Shown here piece after piece: positions 43,683 through 52,232 of a stretch of 64,000 nt of DNA. The position numbers and the translations under genes are program-made. Source of the stretch: Nocardia yamanashiensis NBRC 100130 (GTDB lineage Bacteria > Actinomycetota > Actinomycetes > Mycobacteriales > Mycobacteriaceae); assembly GCF_001613325.1 (NCBI RefSeq), contig NZ_BDCD01000020.1, positions 124,001 through 188,000 on the forward strand, written 5' to 3'. Within the stretch, counting starts at the first letter, position 1. Every line of letters starts with the position of its first letter. The notes beneath the pieces are model-generated. The model was not told the DNA's origin. It did no database searches and worked only from the letters and a program-made list of their open reading frames with translations.

Positions 43683-45740
43683 TTGATCGGCGAGATGCTG
43701 GAAGGGCGCTACCGCATCGACGCGCCGATCGCGCGTGGCGGTATGTCCATGGTGTTCCGGGGGGTGGACACCCGGTTGGACCGACCGGTCGCGATCAAGG
43801 TGATGGATCCGAAATTCGCCTCCGATCCCCAATTCCTGACGCGATTCGAACTGGAGGCGCGCGCGGTCGCCAAGCTCAAGCACCCGTCGCTGGTCGCGGT
43901 GTACGACCAGGGCGTGGACGGCGACCACCCCTTCCTGATCATGGAATTGGTGGAGGGCGGCACGCTGCGCGAGCTGCTGCGCGAACGCGGCCCGATGCCG
44001 CCGCACGCGGTGCGCGCGGTAGCCGAACCGGTGCTGCAGGCCATCGGGGTGGCGCACGCAGCAGGTCTGGTGCATCGCGATATCAAGCCCGAGAACGTGC
44101 TCATCTCCGATTCCGGCGAGGTGAAGATCGCCGATTTCGGCCTGGTGCGCGCCGTCGCCGAAGCCAAGATCACCGCCGACAGCGTGATTCTCGGCACGGC
44201 CGCCTATCTTTCGCCCGAACAGGTCACCACCGGCGATGCCGACGCCCGCAGCGACGTGTACTCGGCCGGCATTCTCATCTTCGAAATGCTCACCGGCCGT
44301 ACGCCTTTCACCGGCGACAATTCGCTCTCGATCGCCCTGCAGCGCACCGAGAAGGACGTGCCCAGCCCGAGCCGGTTCATCGGCGGCGTCCCGCCGGAGA
44401 TCGACGAACTGGTCGCGCACGCCACCGCCCGCGAACCGTCGCACCGCTTCCCCGACGCCACTTCGATGGCCAATGAGCTACGCCGGATCGCCCGCGAACT
44501 GCAGCTACCCGACTACCGGGTGCCCGCGCCGCAGGAATCGGCCGAACACCTCAGCGCCCGCTACCAGGTCGGCGGCCCGACGCCGCAGATGCCCGCCCGG
44601 GCCCCGCACACCCCCGCCCCGGTTCGGCACGCCCCCGCTCGCCACGCCCCGCAGGCCGCCGGCGCGCGCCAGAGCCCGCCCGGCGCAACCGATCTCACCA
44701 CCAGACTCCCGGTGGACCCGCCCACCGAATTCGTGCAGCCGCCGCATCAGCAGACCCGGGTGATGACCGCCGCGCGCGAACTCGCCCCCGATTACGCACC
44801 GCCCAGCGCCCCGCCCACCCAGCAGCAGCCGCCCGGGCGCGGCGATTTCATCGAGGATCGCGGCAAGTCCCGGCGGCGGGTGATGATCTGGCTGGGCATC
44901 GTGATCACCCTCGCACTGCTGCTCGGCATCGGCGGCTGGTGGCTCGGGGTGGGCCGCTACGACGCGGTCCCGTCGATCGCGGGCATGGATCAGCAGAAGG
45001 CGGTCAGCACCCTGCAGTCCGCCGGTTTCGAAACCGAGATCCGCAACAAGGCTTCCGATACGGTGCCGGCCGGCAATGTGGTCGGCACCGATCCGTCCGC
45101 CGGCAGCAAGGTCCTCAAGGGCGCGACCATCGCCGTGCTGGTGTCCAGTGGTAAGCCCAAGGTCCCCGACATCCAGCCCGGACAGGCCGTGGACGCTGTC
45201 AACAAGGCCATTCGCGAGGCCGGATTGACGCCCGTGGACGCCGGCGAGGTCGGCAGCACCGCGCCCAAAGGCAGTGTGGCCAAGGTCGATCCGGGCCCCG
45301 GCACCGTGCTGCCCGCCAACGCGCAGGTGAAGGTCTACCGCAGCAAGGGCTCGCAGCCGGTCAAGGTGCCCGATGTGAGCGGCAAGACCGAGGAAGAGGC
45401 GCGCACGGCCCTGCAGAAGGCCGGGCTGACCGTCAGCTCCACCCGCAGCGAATACGACGGCAAGGTGAAGTCCGGGCAGGTCATCGGCACCGATCCCGCG
45501 TCCGGCACCACTGTGGACTCCGGCAACGGCGTGGTGCTGCTGGTCAACAACGCGCTCGAGATGCCCTCGGTGCTCGGCAACAGCGTCGCCACCGCGCGCG
45601 CCAAACTGGAGGGTATGGGGCTGACCGTCACGGTGCGGCAGCTGGCCTCCAACGATTCCTCGATCGTCATCTCGCAGAGTGTCGCGCCCACCGCGAACGT
45701 GGAGCCGGGCGCCAATATCACGCTGGTCGCGTTGCCCTGA
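43683..45740 (+). CDS. pknL: PknL-type Ser/Thr kinase with four PASTA domains
   Basis: A 685-residue membrane kinase. The kinase domain (about residues 6-275) has VAIKVMD, GLVHRDIKPENVL and KIADFGLVR. A Pro/Ala-rich juxtamembrane linker (275-395) is followed by one transmembrane helix (about 400-423, WLGIVITLALLLGIGGWW). Four extracellular PASTA repeats follow (425-490, 490-557, 557-623, 623-685), which bind muropeptides or lipid II. Position beside the Rv2175c-like gene and aroG identifies PknL; M. tuberculosis PknL lacks PASTA domains. TTG 43683 follows GGAAGGG; GTG 43638 is an alternative but lies almost on the TACCAT box. Confidence 0.9.
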   Translation: MIGEMLEGRYRIDAPIARGGMSMVFRGVDTRLDRPVAIKVMDPKFASDPQFLTRFELEARAVAKLKHPSLVAVYDQGVDGDHPFLIMELVEGGTLRELLRERGPMPPHAVRAVAEPVLQAIGVAHAAGLVHRDIKPENVLISDSGEVKIADFGLVRAVAEAKITADSVILGTAAYLSPEQVTTGDADARSDVYSAGILIFEMLTGRTPFTGDNSLSIALQRTEKDVPSPSRFIGGVPPEIDELVAHATAREPSHRFPDATSMANELRRIARELQLPDYRVPAPQESAEHLSARYQVGGPTPQMPARAPHTPAPVRHAPARHAPQAAGARQSPPGATDLTTRLPVDPPTEFVQPPHQQTRVMTAARELAPDYAPPSAPPTQQQPPGRGDFIEDRGKSRRRVMIWLGIVITLALLLGIGGWWLGVGRYDAVPSIAGMDQQKAVSTLQSAGFETEIRNKASDTVPAGNVVGTDPSAGSKVLKGATIAVLVSSGKPKVPDIQPGQAVDAVNKAIREAGLTPVDAGEVGSTAPKGSVAKVDPGPGTVLPANAQVKVYRSKGSQPVKVPDVSGKTEEEARTALQKAGLTVSSTRSEYDGKVKSGQVIGTDPASGTTVDSGNGVVLLVNNALEMPSVLGNSVATARAKLEGMGLTVTVRQLASNDSSIVISQSVAPTANVEPGANITLVALP

Positions 45741-45759
45741 TCGCTAACTCCCATAGGAA

Positions 45760-45800
45760 ATACGTACGGCCCGATCGGATTCCGATCGGGCCGTACGTAT
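45760..45800. terminator. Bidirectional terminator between pknL and aroG
   Basis: A near-perfect palindrome: ATACGTACGGCCCGATCGGA (45760-45779) and its complement to 45800, with T/A-rich flanks on both sides. It serves converging pknL (plus) and aroG (minus). Confidence 0.85.
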
Positions 45801-45821
45801 TCGCTTGTCGCGCAGGGATGA

Positions 45822-47210
45822 TCAGCGCAGCATTTCCGCGACCAGGAAGGCCAGTTCGAGGGACTGCTGAGTGTTCAGGCGCGGATCGCAAGCGGTCTCG
45901 TAGCGCTCTTCGAGGTTGAGGTCCGAGATGTCCTGCGCGCCGCCGAGGCATTCGGTGACGTTCTCACCGGTGAGCTCGATGTGCAGGCCGCCCGGATGGG
46001 TGCCCAGCGCGTGATGCACCTCGAAGAAGCCCTGCACCTCGTCCACGATGCGATCGAAATGCCGGGTCTTGTAACCGGTCGACGCCTCGTGGGTGTTGCC
46101 GTGCATGGGATCACACTGCCAGATCACCTGATGTCCGGTGGCCTGCACCTTCTCGATGATGGCGGGCAGCACATCGCGCACCTTGCCATTGCCCATGCGC
46201 GCCACCAGGGTCAGCCGGCCGGGCTCGTTGTTCGGGTCCAGGCGCTCCACGTACTCCACGGCCATCTCCGGCGTGGTGGTGGGACCGATCTTCAGGCCGA
46301 TGGGGTTGGCCAGCAGTTCGGCGAAGGCGATGTGCGCGCCGTCGAGCCCGCGGGTGCGCTCGCCGATCCACAGGAAGTGCGCCGACAGGTCGTACAGCGA
46401 CGGCTCACCGGTCACCGGATGCTCGGCCAGCCGCAGCATGGCGCGCTCGTAATCCAGCACCAGCGCTTCGTGACTGGCGTACAGGCGGGCGCTGGACAGG
46501 TTGGGATCGTTGACCCGGCAGGCGTTCATGAACGCCAGCGCGCGATCGATCTCGGTGGCCATGGCCTCGTAGCGGGCGCCGGCCGGGGACTGGGCGACGA
46601 ATTCGCGGTTCCAGTCGTGCACCTTGTGCAGGTCGGCCATGCCGGCGGAGGTCAGCGCGCGCACCAGGTTCATGGCGGCCGAGGCATTGGCGTAGGCGCG
46701 CACCAGGCGCGAGGGATCATGTTCGCGCAGACCGGCATCGGCGGTCAGCGAGTTGACCATGTCGCCGCGGTAGGACTTGAGGCCCAGCGCGTCGGTGTCG
46801 GAGGACCGCGGCTTGGCGTACTGGCCGGCGATGCGCGCGACCTTGACCACCGGCAGGCTGGCGCCGTAGGTGAGCACCACGGCCATCTGCAGCAGGGTGC
46901 GGATATTGCCGCGGATATGCGGTTCGGTGTTGTCGGCGAAGGTTTCCGCGCAGTCGCCGCCCTGCATGAGGAAGGCCTCGCCGCGGGCGACCTCGGCCAG
47001 TCGTAGCTTGAGTTCCTCGACCTCGGCGGGCACGCAGATGGGCGGCACGGATTCGAGCACGGTGCGCATCTTGGCGGCCTGCTCGGGATCCCACGAAGGC
47101 TGCTGCAGCGCCGGTCGGGCCAGGGCGTCGTCCAGACGCCGACGCAGCTCGGCGGGCAACGGGGGCAGCTCGGGCAAGCGATCGATCGGTACGTCGACGG
47201 TCCAGTTCAC
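45822..47210 (-). CDS. aroG: Class II 3-deoxy-7-phosphoheptulonate (DAHP) synthase
   Basis: A 462-residue enzyme catalysing the first shikimate step from PEP and erythrose 4-phosphate. The N-terminus NWTVDVPIDRLPELPPLP matches AroG of M. tuberculosis closely. Metal and substrate segments are FLMQGGDCAETF, VARIAGQYAKPRS, LKSYRGDMVN, HDWNREFV, WIGERTRGLDGAHIAF, WQCDPMHGNTHEA and ELTGENVTECLGG. The GTG start (47208-47210) was chosen from that N-terminus and a TATTCT box six bases upstream, so the mRNA is probably leaderless. Confidence 0.96.
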   Translation of the reverse strand: MNWTVDVPIDRLPELPPLPAELRRRLDDALARPALQQPSWDPEQAAKMRTVLESVPPICVPAEVEELKLRLAEVARGEAFLMQGGDCAETFADNTEPHIRGNIRTLLQMAVVLTYGASLPVVKVARIAGQYAKPRSSDTDALGLKSYRGDMVNSLTADAGLREHDPSRLVRAYANASAAMNLVRALTSAGMADLHKVHDWNREFVAQSPAGARYEAMATEIDRALAFMNACRVNDPNLSSARLYASHEALVLDYERAMLRLAEHPVTGEPSLYDLSAHFLWIGERTRGLDGAHIAFAELLANPIGLKIGPTTTPEMAVEYVERLDPNNEPGRLTLVARMGNGKVRDVLPAIIEKVQATGHQVIWQCDPMHGNTHEASTGYKTRHFDRIVDEVQGFFEVHHALGTHPGGLHIELTGENVTECLGGAQDISDLNLEERYETACDPRLNTQQSLELAFLVAEMLR

Positions 47211-47216
47211 CCGTTC

Positions 47217-47222
47217 AGAATA
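47217..47222 (-). promoter_or_regulatory. aroG -10 box (leaderless transcript)
   Basis: TATTCT on the minus strand is separated by six bases from the aroG GTG start, the same geometry as at metF. No ribosome site is present. Confidence 0.6.
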
Positions 47223-47404
47223 CGGACCGCTATCGGTGACTTGGACCACCCCCAGGGTGAGGATGACTCACACCGTGCCGGATGGTCTGCGCCTGCCGGG
47301 CGGGAGCCGGGCGCGGTTGCCTAGGCTGGCACATCGGACGATCCGCGCGGATCGGCGAGCTTGTCGGTGGCGGCGGTCAGCGGCGACGAACTGAGGAGAG
47401 AACC

Positions 47405-47902
47405 ATCCGGTATTTTTACGACTCGGAATTCATCGAGGACGGGACCACCATCGACCTGGTGTCGATCGCCGTCGTCTGCGAGGACGGGCGCGAATATTAC
47501 GCCGTCTCCACCGAATTCGATGCGGAGAAAGCCGGCCCGTTCGTCCGCCGCAACGTGCTGCCCAAGCTGCCGCCGCCCTCCTCGCCGCTGTGGCGGAGCC
47601 GGGAGAGGATCCGCGACGACCTGTACAAGTTCCTGGTGCCGCGCCCGGGCGTGGAGCCCGAGCTGTGGGCGTGGGTGGGCGCCTACGACCACGTCGCGCT
47701 GTGCCAGCTGTGGGGCTCGATGGTCGATCTGCCGAACGCGTTGCCGCGCTACACCAATGAGCTGCGCCAGCATTGGGATCAGCACGGCCGGCCCGCGCTG
47801 CCGCCGGTGCCGAAGGACGCGCACGACGCGCTCGCCGACGCCCGGCACAACCTGGCCAAGTTCGAGGCCATCGAGGCGCATCGGCGGATGAAGGCGTTCT
47901 GA
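47405..47902 (+). CDS. Rv2179c/RNase AS-like 3'-5' exoribonuclease, ATC start
   Basis: A 165-residue DEDDh-type exoribonuclease. The first acidic motif is YFYDSEFIEDG, mid segments are LWAWVGAYDHVALCQLWG, and the last motif is PKDAHDALADARHNL with His and Asp. The M. tuberculosis orthologue trims poly(A). Family members begin M-RYFYD; here the matching codon is ATC (47405), preceded by AGGAG at 47394-47398 with a 6-base gap and with no in-frame ATG, GTG or TTG nearby. The only upstream in-frame start (ATG 47282) adds 41 residues unlike the family. Confidence 0.88.
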   Translation: MRYFYDSEFIEDGTTIDLVSIAVVCEDGREYYAVSTEFDAEKAGPFVRRNVLPKLPPPSSPLWRSRERIRDDLYKFLVPRPGVEPELWAWVGAYDHVALCQLWGSMVDLPNALPRYTNELRQHWDQHGRPALPPVPKDAHDALADARHNLAKFEAIEAHRRMKAF

Positions 47903-47925
47903 ATCCGCAGGACCGCTGAAACGAC

Positions 47926-47954
47926 AGAACCCCGGGAATCGCTCCCGGGGTTCT
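47926..47954. terminator. Bidirectional terminator after the exoribonuclease gene
   Basis: A 12-base stem, AGAACCCCGGGA / TCCCGGGGTTCT, with loop ATCGC, between the exoribonuclease gene (plus) and the acyltransferase gene (minus). Confidence 0.85.
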
Positions 47955-47976
47955 CTGCTTTGCGCCAGGCTCGGAC

Positions 47977-48702
47977 TCAGCCGGCCATGGTCTGCGGGAC
48001 GCGGTCGGCGTCCGGGCGCGAACCCGAGGGCACGCCTTCCTTCAGGCTGGCGGCGTACACGTCCACGTACTCCTGGCCGGCCATGGTCATGAGCTCGTAC
48101 ATGATCTCGTCGGTGACGGCCCGCTCGACGAAACGGTTGCCGCCCATGCCCTCGTAGCGGGAGAAGTCGATCGGCTTGCCGAACTTCACGGTCACCTTGC
48201 GCGGGCGCCAGCGGAACGGTCCGGGCGGGCACACCTCGTCGGTGCCGATCAGGGCCACCGGGATCACCGGGACACCGGTCTCCAGGGCGAGGCGTGCCAC
48301 ACCGGTCTTGCCCTTGTACAGGCGGCCGTCCGGGGAACGGGTGCCCTCGGGGTACAGGCCGACCAGGCGGCCTTCCTCGAGCAGCTTGCGCGCGGTGTTC
48401 AGCGCACTTTCGGCAGCGCTCGCGCCCGAACGGTCGATCGGGTACTGGCCGGTGCCGGAGAAGAAGAACTTCTGCAGCCGCCCCTTGAGGCCCGGGGTGG
48501 TGAAGTACTCGGCCTTGGCCAGGTAGGTGATGCGCCGGGGGCTGGCAAGCGGGGTGAACAACCAGTCGGTGAACGACAGGTGATTACCGGCGAGAATCGC
48601 CGCACCCTCGGCCGGTATGTTCTCGACGCCTTCGACCTTGGGCCGGTTCAGCAACTGGATCAGCGGTCCCACGAAGACGAACTTCAGCAGCCAGTAGAAC
48701 AT
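47977..48702 (-). CDS. 1-acyl-sn-glycerol-3-phosphate acyltransferase (PlsC family)
   Basis: A 241-residue membrane-associated acyltransferase making phosphatidic acid or acylating related lipids. The catalytic HX4D is NHLSFTD in ILAGNHLSFTDWLF, the second motif is VGLYPEGTRSPDG, and an N-terminal hydrophobic segment reads FYWLLKFVFVGPLIQLL. It matches Rv2182c by position. ATG 48702 is preceded by GGGAAAGGA. A role near PIM and lipomannan genes is plausible but not shown. Confidence 0.92.
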   Translation of the reverse strand: MFYWLLKFVFVGPLIQLLNRPKVEGVENIPAEGAAILAGNHLSFTDWLFTPLASPRRITYLAKAEYFTTPGLKGRLQKFFFSGTGQYPIDRSGASAAESALNTARKLLEEGRLVGLYPEGTRSPDGRLYKGKTGVARLALETGVPVIPVALIGTDEVCPPGPFRWRPRKVTVKFGKPIDFSRYEGMGGNRFVERAVTDEIMYELMTMAGQEYVDVYAASLKEGVPSGSRPDADRVPQTMAG

Positions 48703-48873
48703 TGCGTCCTTTCCCCTGTTTCGATACCCGGGACCGGCCTCGTTGCGGGCACCACACTCAAATGCCCACCCTACCGCTGAGACCGATCGGTGACCAACCT
48801 CTCCCCCGCCCAATGTGATCGGTTCATCCACCTTTTACGAGCTGAAGGTTGGTTGAGACGTGGGCGTGGCGGA

Positions 48874-49869
48874 TCAGTGGTGGGCGGGGATGGCGTCTTG
48901 GGGGGCTTCGAGGGCGGCTCGGGCGAGCTCGGCGGCGCCGATCATGCCGGCGGCTTCGCCCAGTTGGGCGGTGCGGATGCGGGCTAGGCGGCGGTGGCGG
49001 GCGCCGGTGATGGAGGCGGCGTAGTGCTCGCGGGCGTCGTCGAGGAAGAGGGGGGCCGAGGTGCTGACGCCGCCCGCGACCACGATCAGGTCGGGGTCGA
49101 AGATGTCGCTGACGGCGGCCAGGCCGAGACCTAGCCAGCGGGCGAAGTCGGCCATTACTTCCTGGGCTACGGGGTCGCCGTCCTGGGCCGCGCCCGCTAC
49201 GCGGCGGCCGGTCAGGGAGCCGGGGTCGCGGAGGGCTTCGCGGGCAAGGACTTTGGAGCGCTGGGGGTCGGTGGCCAGCATCTCCAGGGCGGTGTCCACG
49301 AGAGCTGTTCCGCTGCAATAGCGTTCCCAGCAGCCGCGTTTGCCGCAGGCACAGGCGCGGCCCTGGGGGACGACCTGGATGTGGCCGAGTTCGGGTGCCA
49401 CGCCGTAGCTTCCGCGATACAGCTGGCCGCTGATGAGCAGAGCCGCGCCGATGCCGGTACCGATCGCCACGAGAACGACATTGCGGCCGCCCGCGGCTGC
49501 GCCGAAACGATATTCGGCCCAGAGCGCGGCGTTGGCATCGTGTTCGAGAATGACGGGCAAGCCCAAGCGATCGGTGAGGCGTTGCGCGACCGGCGCGTCC
49601 TCCCATGGCAGGTGCGGCGCGAAACGCACGGTGGCGCGGTCCTCGTCGACGAAACCGGCCACCGCCAGCCCCACCGCGCCGATGGGATGCCGAGCGCACA
49701 GCTCACGCACCGCGCGCGCCAGACCGTCCTCCAGCGCCCGCGCGGATTGCGGGGTCGGCGCGGTCACGGTGTCGAGGACCTCACCGGCCCCGTCCACCAC
49801 CGACGCGCGAATATTCGTGCCGCCCACATCGATTCCGACTGTCAACGGCACGTTCCCACCGCCGTTCAT
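48874..49869 (-). CDS. ROK family glucokinase-like protein
   Basis: A 331-residue sugar kinase. The ATP site is VGIDVGGTNIRASVVD, the catalytic Asp region is ILEHDANAALWAEY, the glycine-rich segment is VAIGTGIGAALL, and the ROK zinc motif is CACGKRGCWERYCSG with His in PELGHIQVV. It most likely phosphorylates glucose with ATP. ATG overlaps the stop of the preceding gene (ATGA), so it is the last gene of a coupled operon. Residues fit a true kinase, not a ROK repressor, since no helix-turn-helix is present. Confidence 0.93.
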   Translation of the reverse strand: MNGGGNVPLTVGIDVGGTNIRASVVDGAGEVLDTVTAPTPQSARALEDGLARAVRELCARHPIGAVGLAVAGFVDEDRATVRFAPHLPWEDAPVAQRLTDRLGLPVILEHDANAALWAEYRFGAAAGGRNVVLVAIGTGIGAALLISGQLYRGSYGVAPELGHIQVVPQGRACACGKRGCWERYCSGTALVDTALEMLATDPQRSKVLAREALRDPGSLTGRRVAGAAQDGDPVAQEVMADFARWLGLGLAAVSDIFDPDLIVVAGGVSTSAPLFLDDAREHYAASITGARHRRLARIRTAQLGEAAGMIGAAELARAALEAPQDAIPAHH

Positions 49870-50447
49870 GCCTTGATGGTGACGTTGATGGGCACGTAAC
49901 CCGGCTTCGACCGCCCTCGCTCCCCCGATTGGCGGCCGCCCGGCGCGGAATCCGCGGGCGCTCCGGCATTCTCGGCGCCGGGACGGCGCGCCGTCCCGGG
50001 TCCGCGCCCGAAACGCCTGCGGCGCTCGGCATCCGGTGCGCCCTCGGCCGCGGCCTCCGGAGCCTCGGGCGGAATGCCCGCCCGCTGGCTCGAATGCTGG
50101 TGGTGGGCATGGAATTCGGCCGATTCGGGGTCCAGATCCGGCGGGATCACCGGATCCACCGGCACCCCGGCCAGCGCTTCGCGCAATACCGTGACGATGG
50201 CGGTCCCATGATCGGCGATGGCGGCCACCACATCGTGATGCTCCCCGCGCACGATGGCCGCGGCCGCGCACACCGGGCACCAGCTGCAGTTGTCCCAGTT
50301 GGCGCGTCCGTCGGAAGCGGTGCGGCGCAGCACCGGTTCGACCCGTTCGAGCACGGCCTCGGCGAGCAGCCGCAGTTCCTCGGCGAATTCGGCGAAATTG
50401 ACCTCGGCCGGGCCGGGCGCCGCAGTGCCATCGTGCGTACTGGTCAT
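49866..50447 (-). CDS. Conserved protein with Cys-x2-Cys-x2-Cys motif (Rv2183c position)
   Basis: A 193-residue protein. The N-terminal half is helical (FAEFAEELRLLAEAVLERVEP) and contains NWDNCSWCPVCAAAA, a cysteine cluster that could bind metal. The C-terminal half is disordered, rich in Pro, Gly and Arg, ending KPGYVPINVTIKA. It is joined by 4-base overlaps to the ArsA-type ATPase upstream and the ROK kinase downstream. It corresponds by place to Rv2183c, which has no known function. Confidence 0.82.
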   Translation of the reverse strand: MTSTHDGTAAPGPAEVNFAEFAEELRLLAEAVLERVEPVLRRTASDGRANWDNCSWCPVCAAAAIVRGEHHDVVAAIADHGTAIVTVLREALAGVPVDPVIPPDLDPESAEFHAHHQHSSQRAGIPPEAPEAAAEGAPDAERRRRFGRGPGTARRPGAENAGAPADSAPGGRQSGERGRSKPGYVPINVTIKA

Positions 50448-51697
50448 TTCGGCCACACCTGCGGGTCGGGACGGAATCGGATGACGAGTTGGTCGCCGTC
50501 GAGTTCGGCGGCGTCGACCGTGCACCGCCGCAATACCGGTGCCAGGCGCAGGCGCCGCCTGACGCCGTCCGCTCCCACGATCAAATCGTCCTCCACTCGT
50601 CCCAGCTGCAGGGTCGACGCGTCGACCACCGGCAGATGCATGCGCATCGCGAACACCGACTGCAGCCCTGTTCCCGACTCGAGCCGCACGTCCGGCCCGG
50701 TCGGAACGGACGTCCCGGCGTCCACGTCTGTGCCAAGCATAGGTACCGGACCCGTTCCCACCCAGTTACCACTCGCGTCGACCTGGTAGGACAGCGCGGA
50801 AAGCGCGGCCAGACCGATCGGTTCGGCCCCGGCGTGCCCGACCACTTGGACGGGAATACCGGTCATTCGCTTGCGGAGTTCGGCCACCACGTCAAGTTGT
50901 TCGCCGCGGCGATCGAAGTACCAGCGCACCGCGGGGTGCGGGTCCGCATTGTCTGCGGGAGCAGGCATTTCCGGCAGTACCCGGTTGACCAGGATGGAAT
51001 CCAGGCGCAGTCCGAGCAGGGCCGCGGCGGATCGCACCCGCGCGGATTCGGCGACCGCGACCCGTTCCGGCGCGGTCACCAGGCGAGCGCCGGTGCGCTC
51101 CCGATCGGCGATCAGATCCCGCGCGCCCGCCACCGCGGACGCGATCTGCTCGACGCTGACGGCCAGCACGGCGCGCCGGAAGTCCCCGCCCGCCGCGCTC
51201 AGCGTGCGCGCGTGCGCCGGCCACACCCGCTCCAGGTAACCCAGCAGCGTGTCGGGCGTGGTGACGATGCGCAGCATGTCCGCCGACGGCGGGCAGTCCA
51301 CCACGATCACGTCCCAGCGGGCGCGCGCGGCGAACTGGGTGATCTCCAGTAGCGCCAGGATCTCCTGCACGCCGGGCAGCCCGGTGAGTTCGGCCGGATC
51401 CAGCGCCCCGACGTCGACGCCGTGATCGTGTCCGGCACCGGACAGCATCAGCGCCACCGACCGGAACCGATCCTCCAGCAGCGCAAGCGAATCCACTTCG
51501 ATCACATCGAGCCCGGTGGCGACCGAGGCCACCCCGCCGGGTTCGCGCCGGAACCGGAAACCCAGCGCGTCGCCGAGTGAATGCGCCTGATCCAGCGAGG
51601 CCAGCAGCACCCGCCGGCCGTCACGCGCGTAGGCGAGCGCGGTCGCGCAGGCCAGCGTCGTCTTCCCCACTCCGCCCTTGCCGACGAAAAGCTCCAC
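50444..51697 (-). CDS. ArsA/GET3-type P-loop ATPase (Rv2184c position)
   Basis: A 417-residue SIMIBI-class ATPase. The deviant Walker A is LFVGKGGVGKTTLACATAL at the very N-terminus, switch segments are LLASLDQAHSLGD and VIVVDCPPSADML, and the C-terminal part ends in an alpha-crystallin-like beta domain (LVIRFRPDPQVWPK) seen in some ArsA-like proteins. No arsenite genes are near, so anion transport is unlikely; targeting or chaperone roles are possible. The GTG start lacks a good ribosome site and the true start may differ. Coupled to the next gene by ATGA. Confidence 0.82.
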   Translation of the reverse strand: MELFVGKGGVGKTTLACATALAYARDGRRVLLASLDQAHSLGDALGFRFRREPGGVASVATGLDVIEVDSLALLEDRFRSVALMLSGAGHDHGVDVGALDPAELTGLPGVQEILALLEITQFAARARWDVIVVDCPPSADMLRIVTTPDTLLGYLERVWPAHARTLSAAGGDFRRAVLAVSVEQIASAVAGARDLIADRERTGARLVTAPERVAVAESARVRSAAALLGLRLDSILVNRVLPEMPAPADNADPHPAVRWYFDRRGEQLDVVAELRKRMTGIPVQVVGHAGAEPIGLAALSALSYQVDASGNWVGTGPVPMLGTDVDAGTSVPTGPDVRLESGTGLQSVFAMRMHLPVVDASTLQLGRVEDDLIVGADGVRRRLRLAPVLRRCTVDAAELDGDQLVIRFRPDPQVWPK

Positions 51698-51738
51698 CCG
51701 GGTGGTGGGCCGCGGCGGGCTCCCCTGTGTGCTCGCGG

Positions 51739-52176
51739 TCAGCCTTCGACCCGTTTCTTGAGTTCCTTCAAGGCCGTATCGGTGATGACCTTCTCGGCTT
51801 TGCGCTTGAACATGCCGATCATCGGAATGTTCAGGTCGACGGTGAGTTCGTAGACCACCTGGGTGGTGCCGTCCGGCAGGGCGATCAATTCGTAGGTGCC
51901 GTCCTGCGCTTTCTGCAGGTCACCGCCCACCAGCGTCCAGCTGACCGCCTTGCCGTCGGGCCGCCAGGTGTAGGACAGCGTGTAAGTGTCCTTGACGACT
52001 CCGGCGTCCAAGACGAAGCGCGCGGTGCGGGCGCGGCCGTCCGGGTACTTCTCCAGCACCTCGACCGAGCGGGCCGCGGCGACCCATTCCGGATACGACT
52101 CCAGGTCGGCGATCACGGCCATCACCCGATCCGACGGGGCGGCGATCACGATCGACCGTTGAGTGCGATCGGCCAT
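51739..52176 (-). CDS. SRPBCC family protein (Rv2185c-like)
   Basis: A 145-residue START/Bet v1-fold protein: RTQRSIVIAAPSDRVMAVIADLESYPEWVAA is the typical N-terminus, and the C-terminal helix is MIGMFKRKAEKVITDTALKELKKRV. Such proteins bind hydrophobic ligands; the ligand is unknown. ATG 52176 follows GAAAGGAAG. It lies 57 bases from a second SRPBCC gene and 41 bases before the ATPase start. Confidence 0.88.
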   Translation of the reverse strand: MADRTQRSIVIAAPSDRVMAVIADLESYPEWVAAARSVEVLEKYPDGRARTARFVLDAGVVKDTYTLSYTWRPDGKAVSWTLVGGDLQKAQDGTYELIALPDGTTQVVYELTVDLNIPMIGMFKRKAEKVITDTALKELKKRVEG

Positions 52177-52232
52177 GGGTGGCAACGCTTCCTTTCTGGA
52201 CGCGGCGGGCGGACCGCCACGATGGTGGCGAA

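Noticed and set aside
50444..51697. Arsenite efflux ATPase
   Set aside because: No arsB, arsC or arsR neighbours and an operon unrelated to metals; only the fold is ArsA-like.
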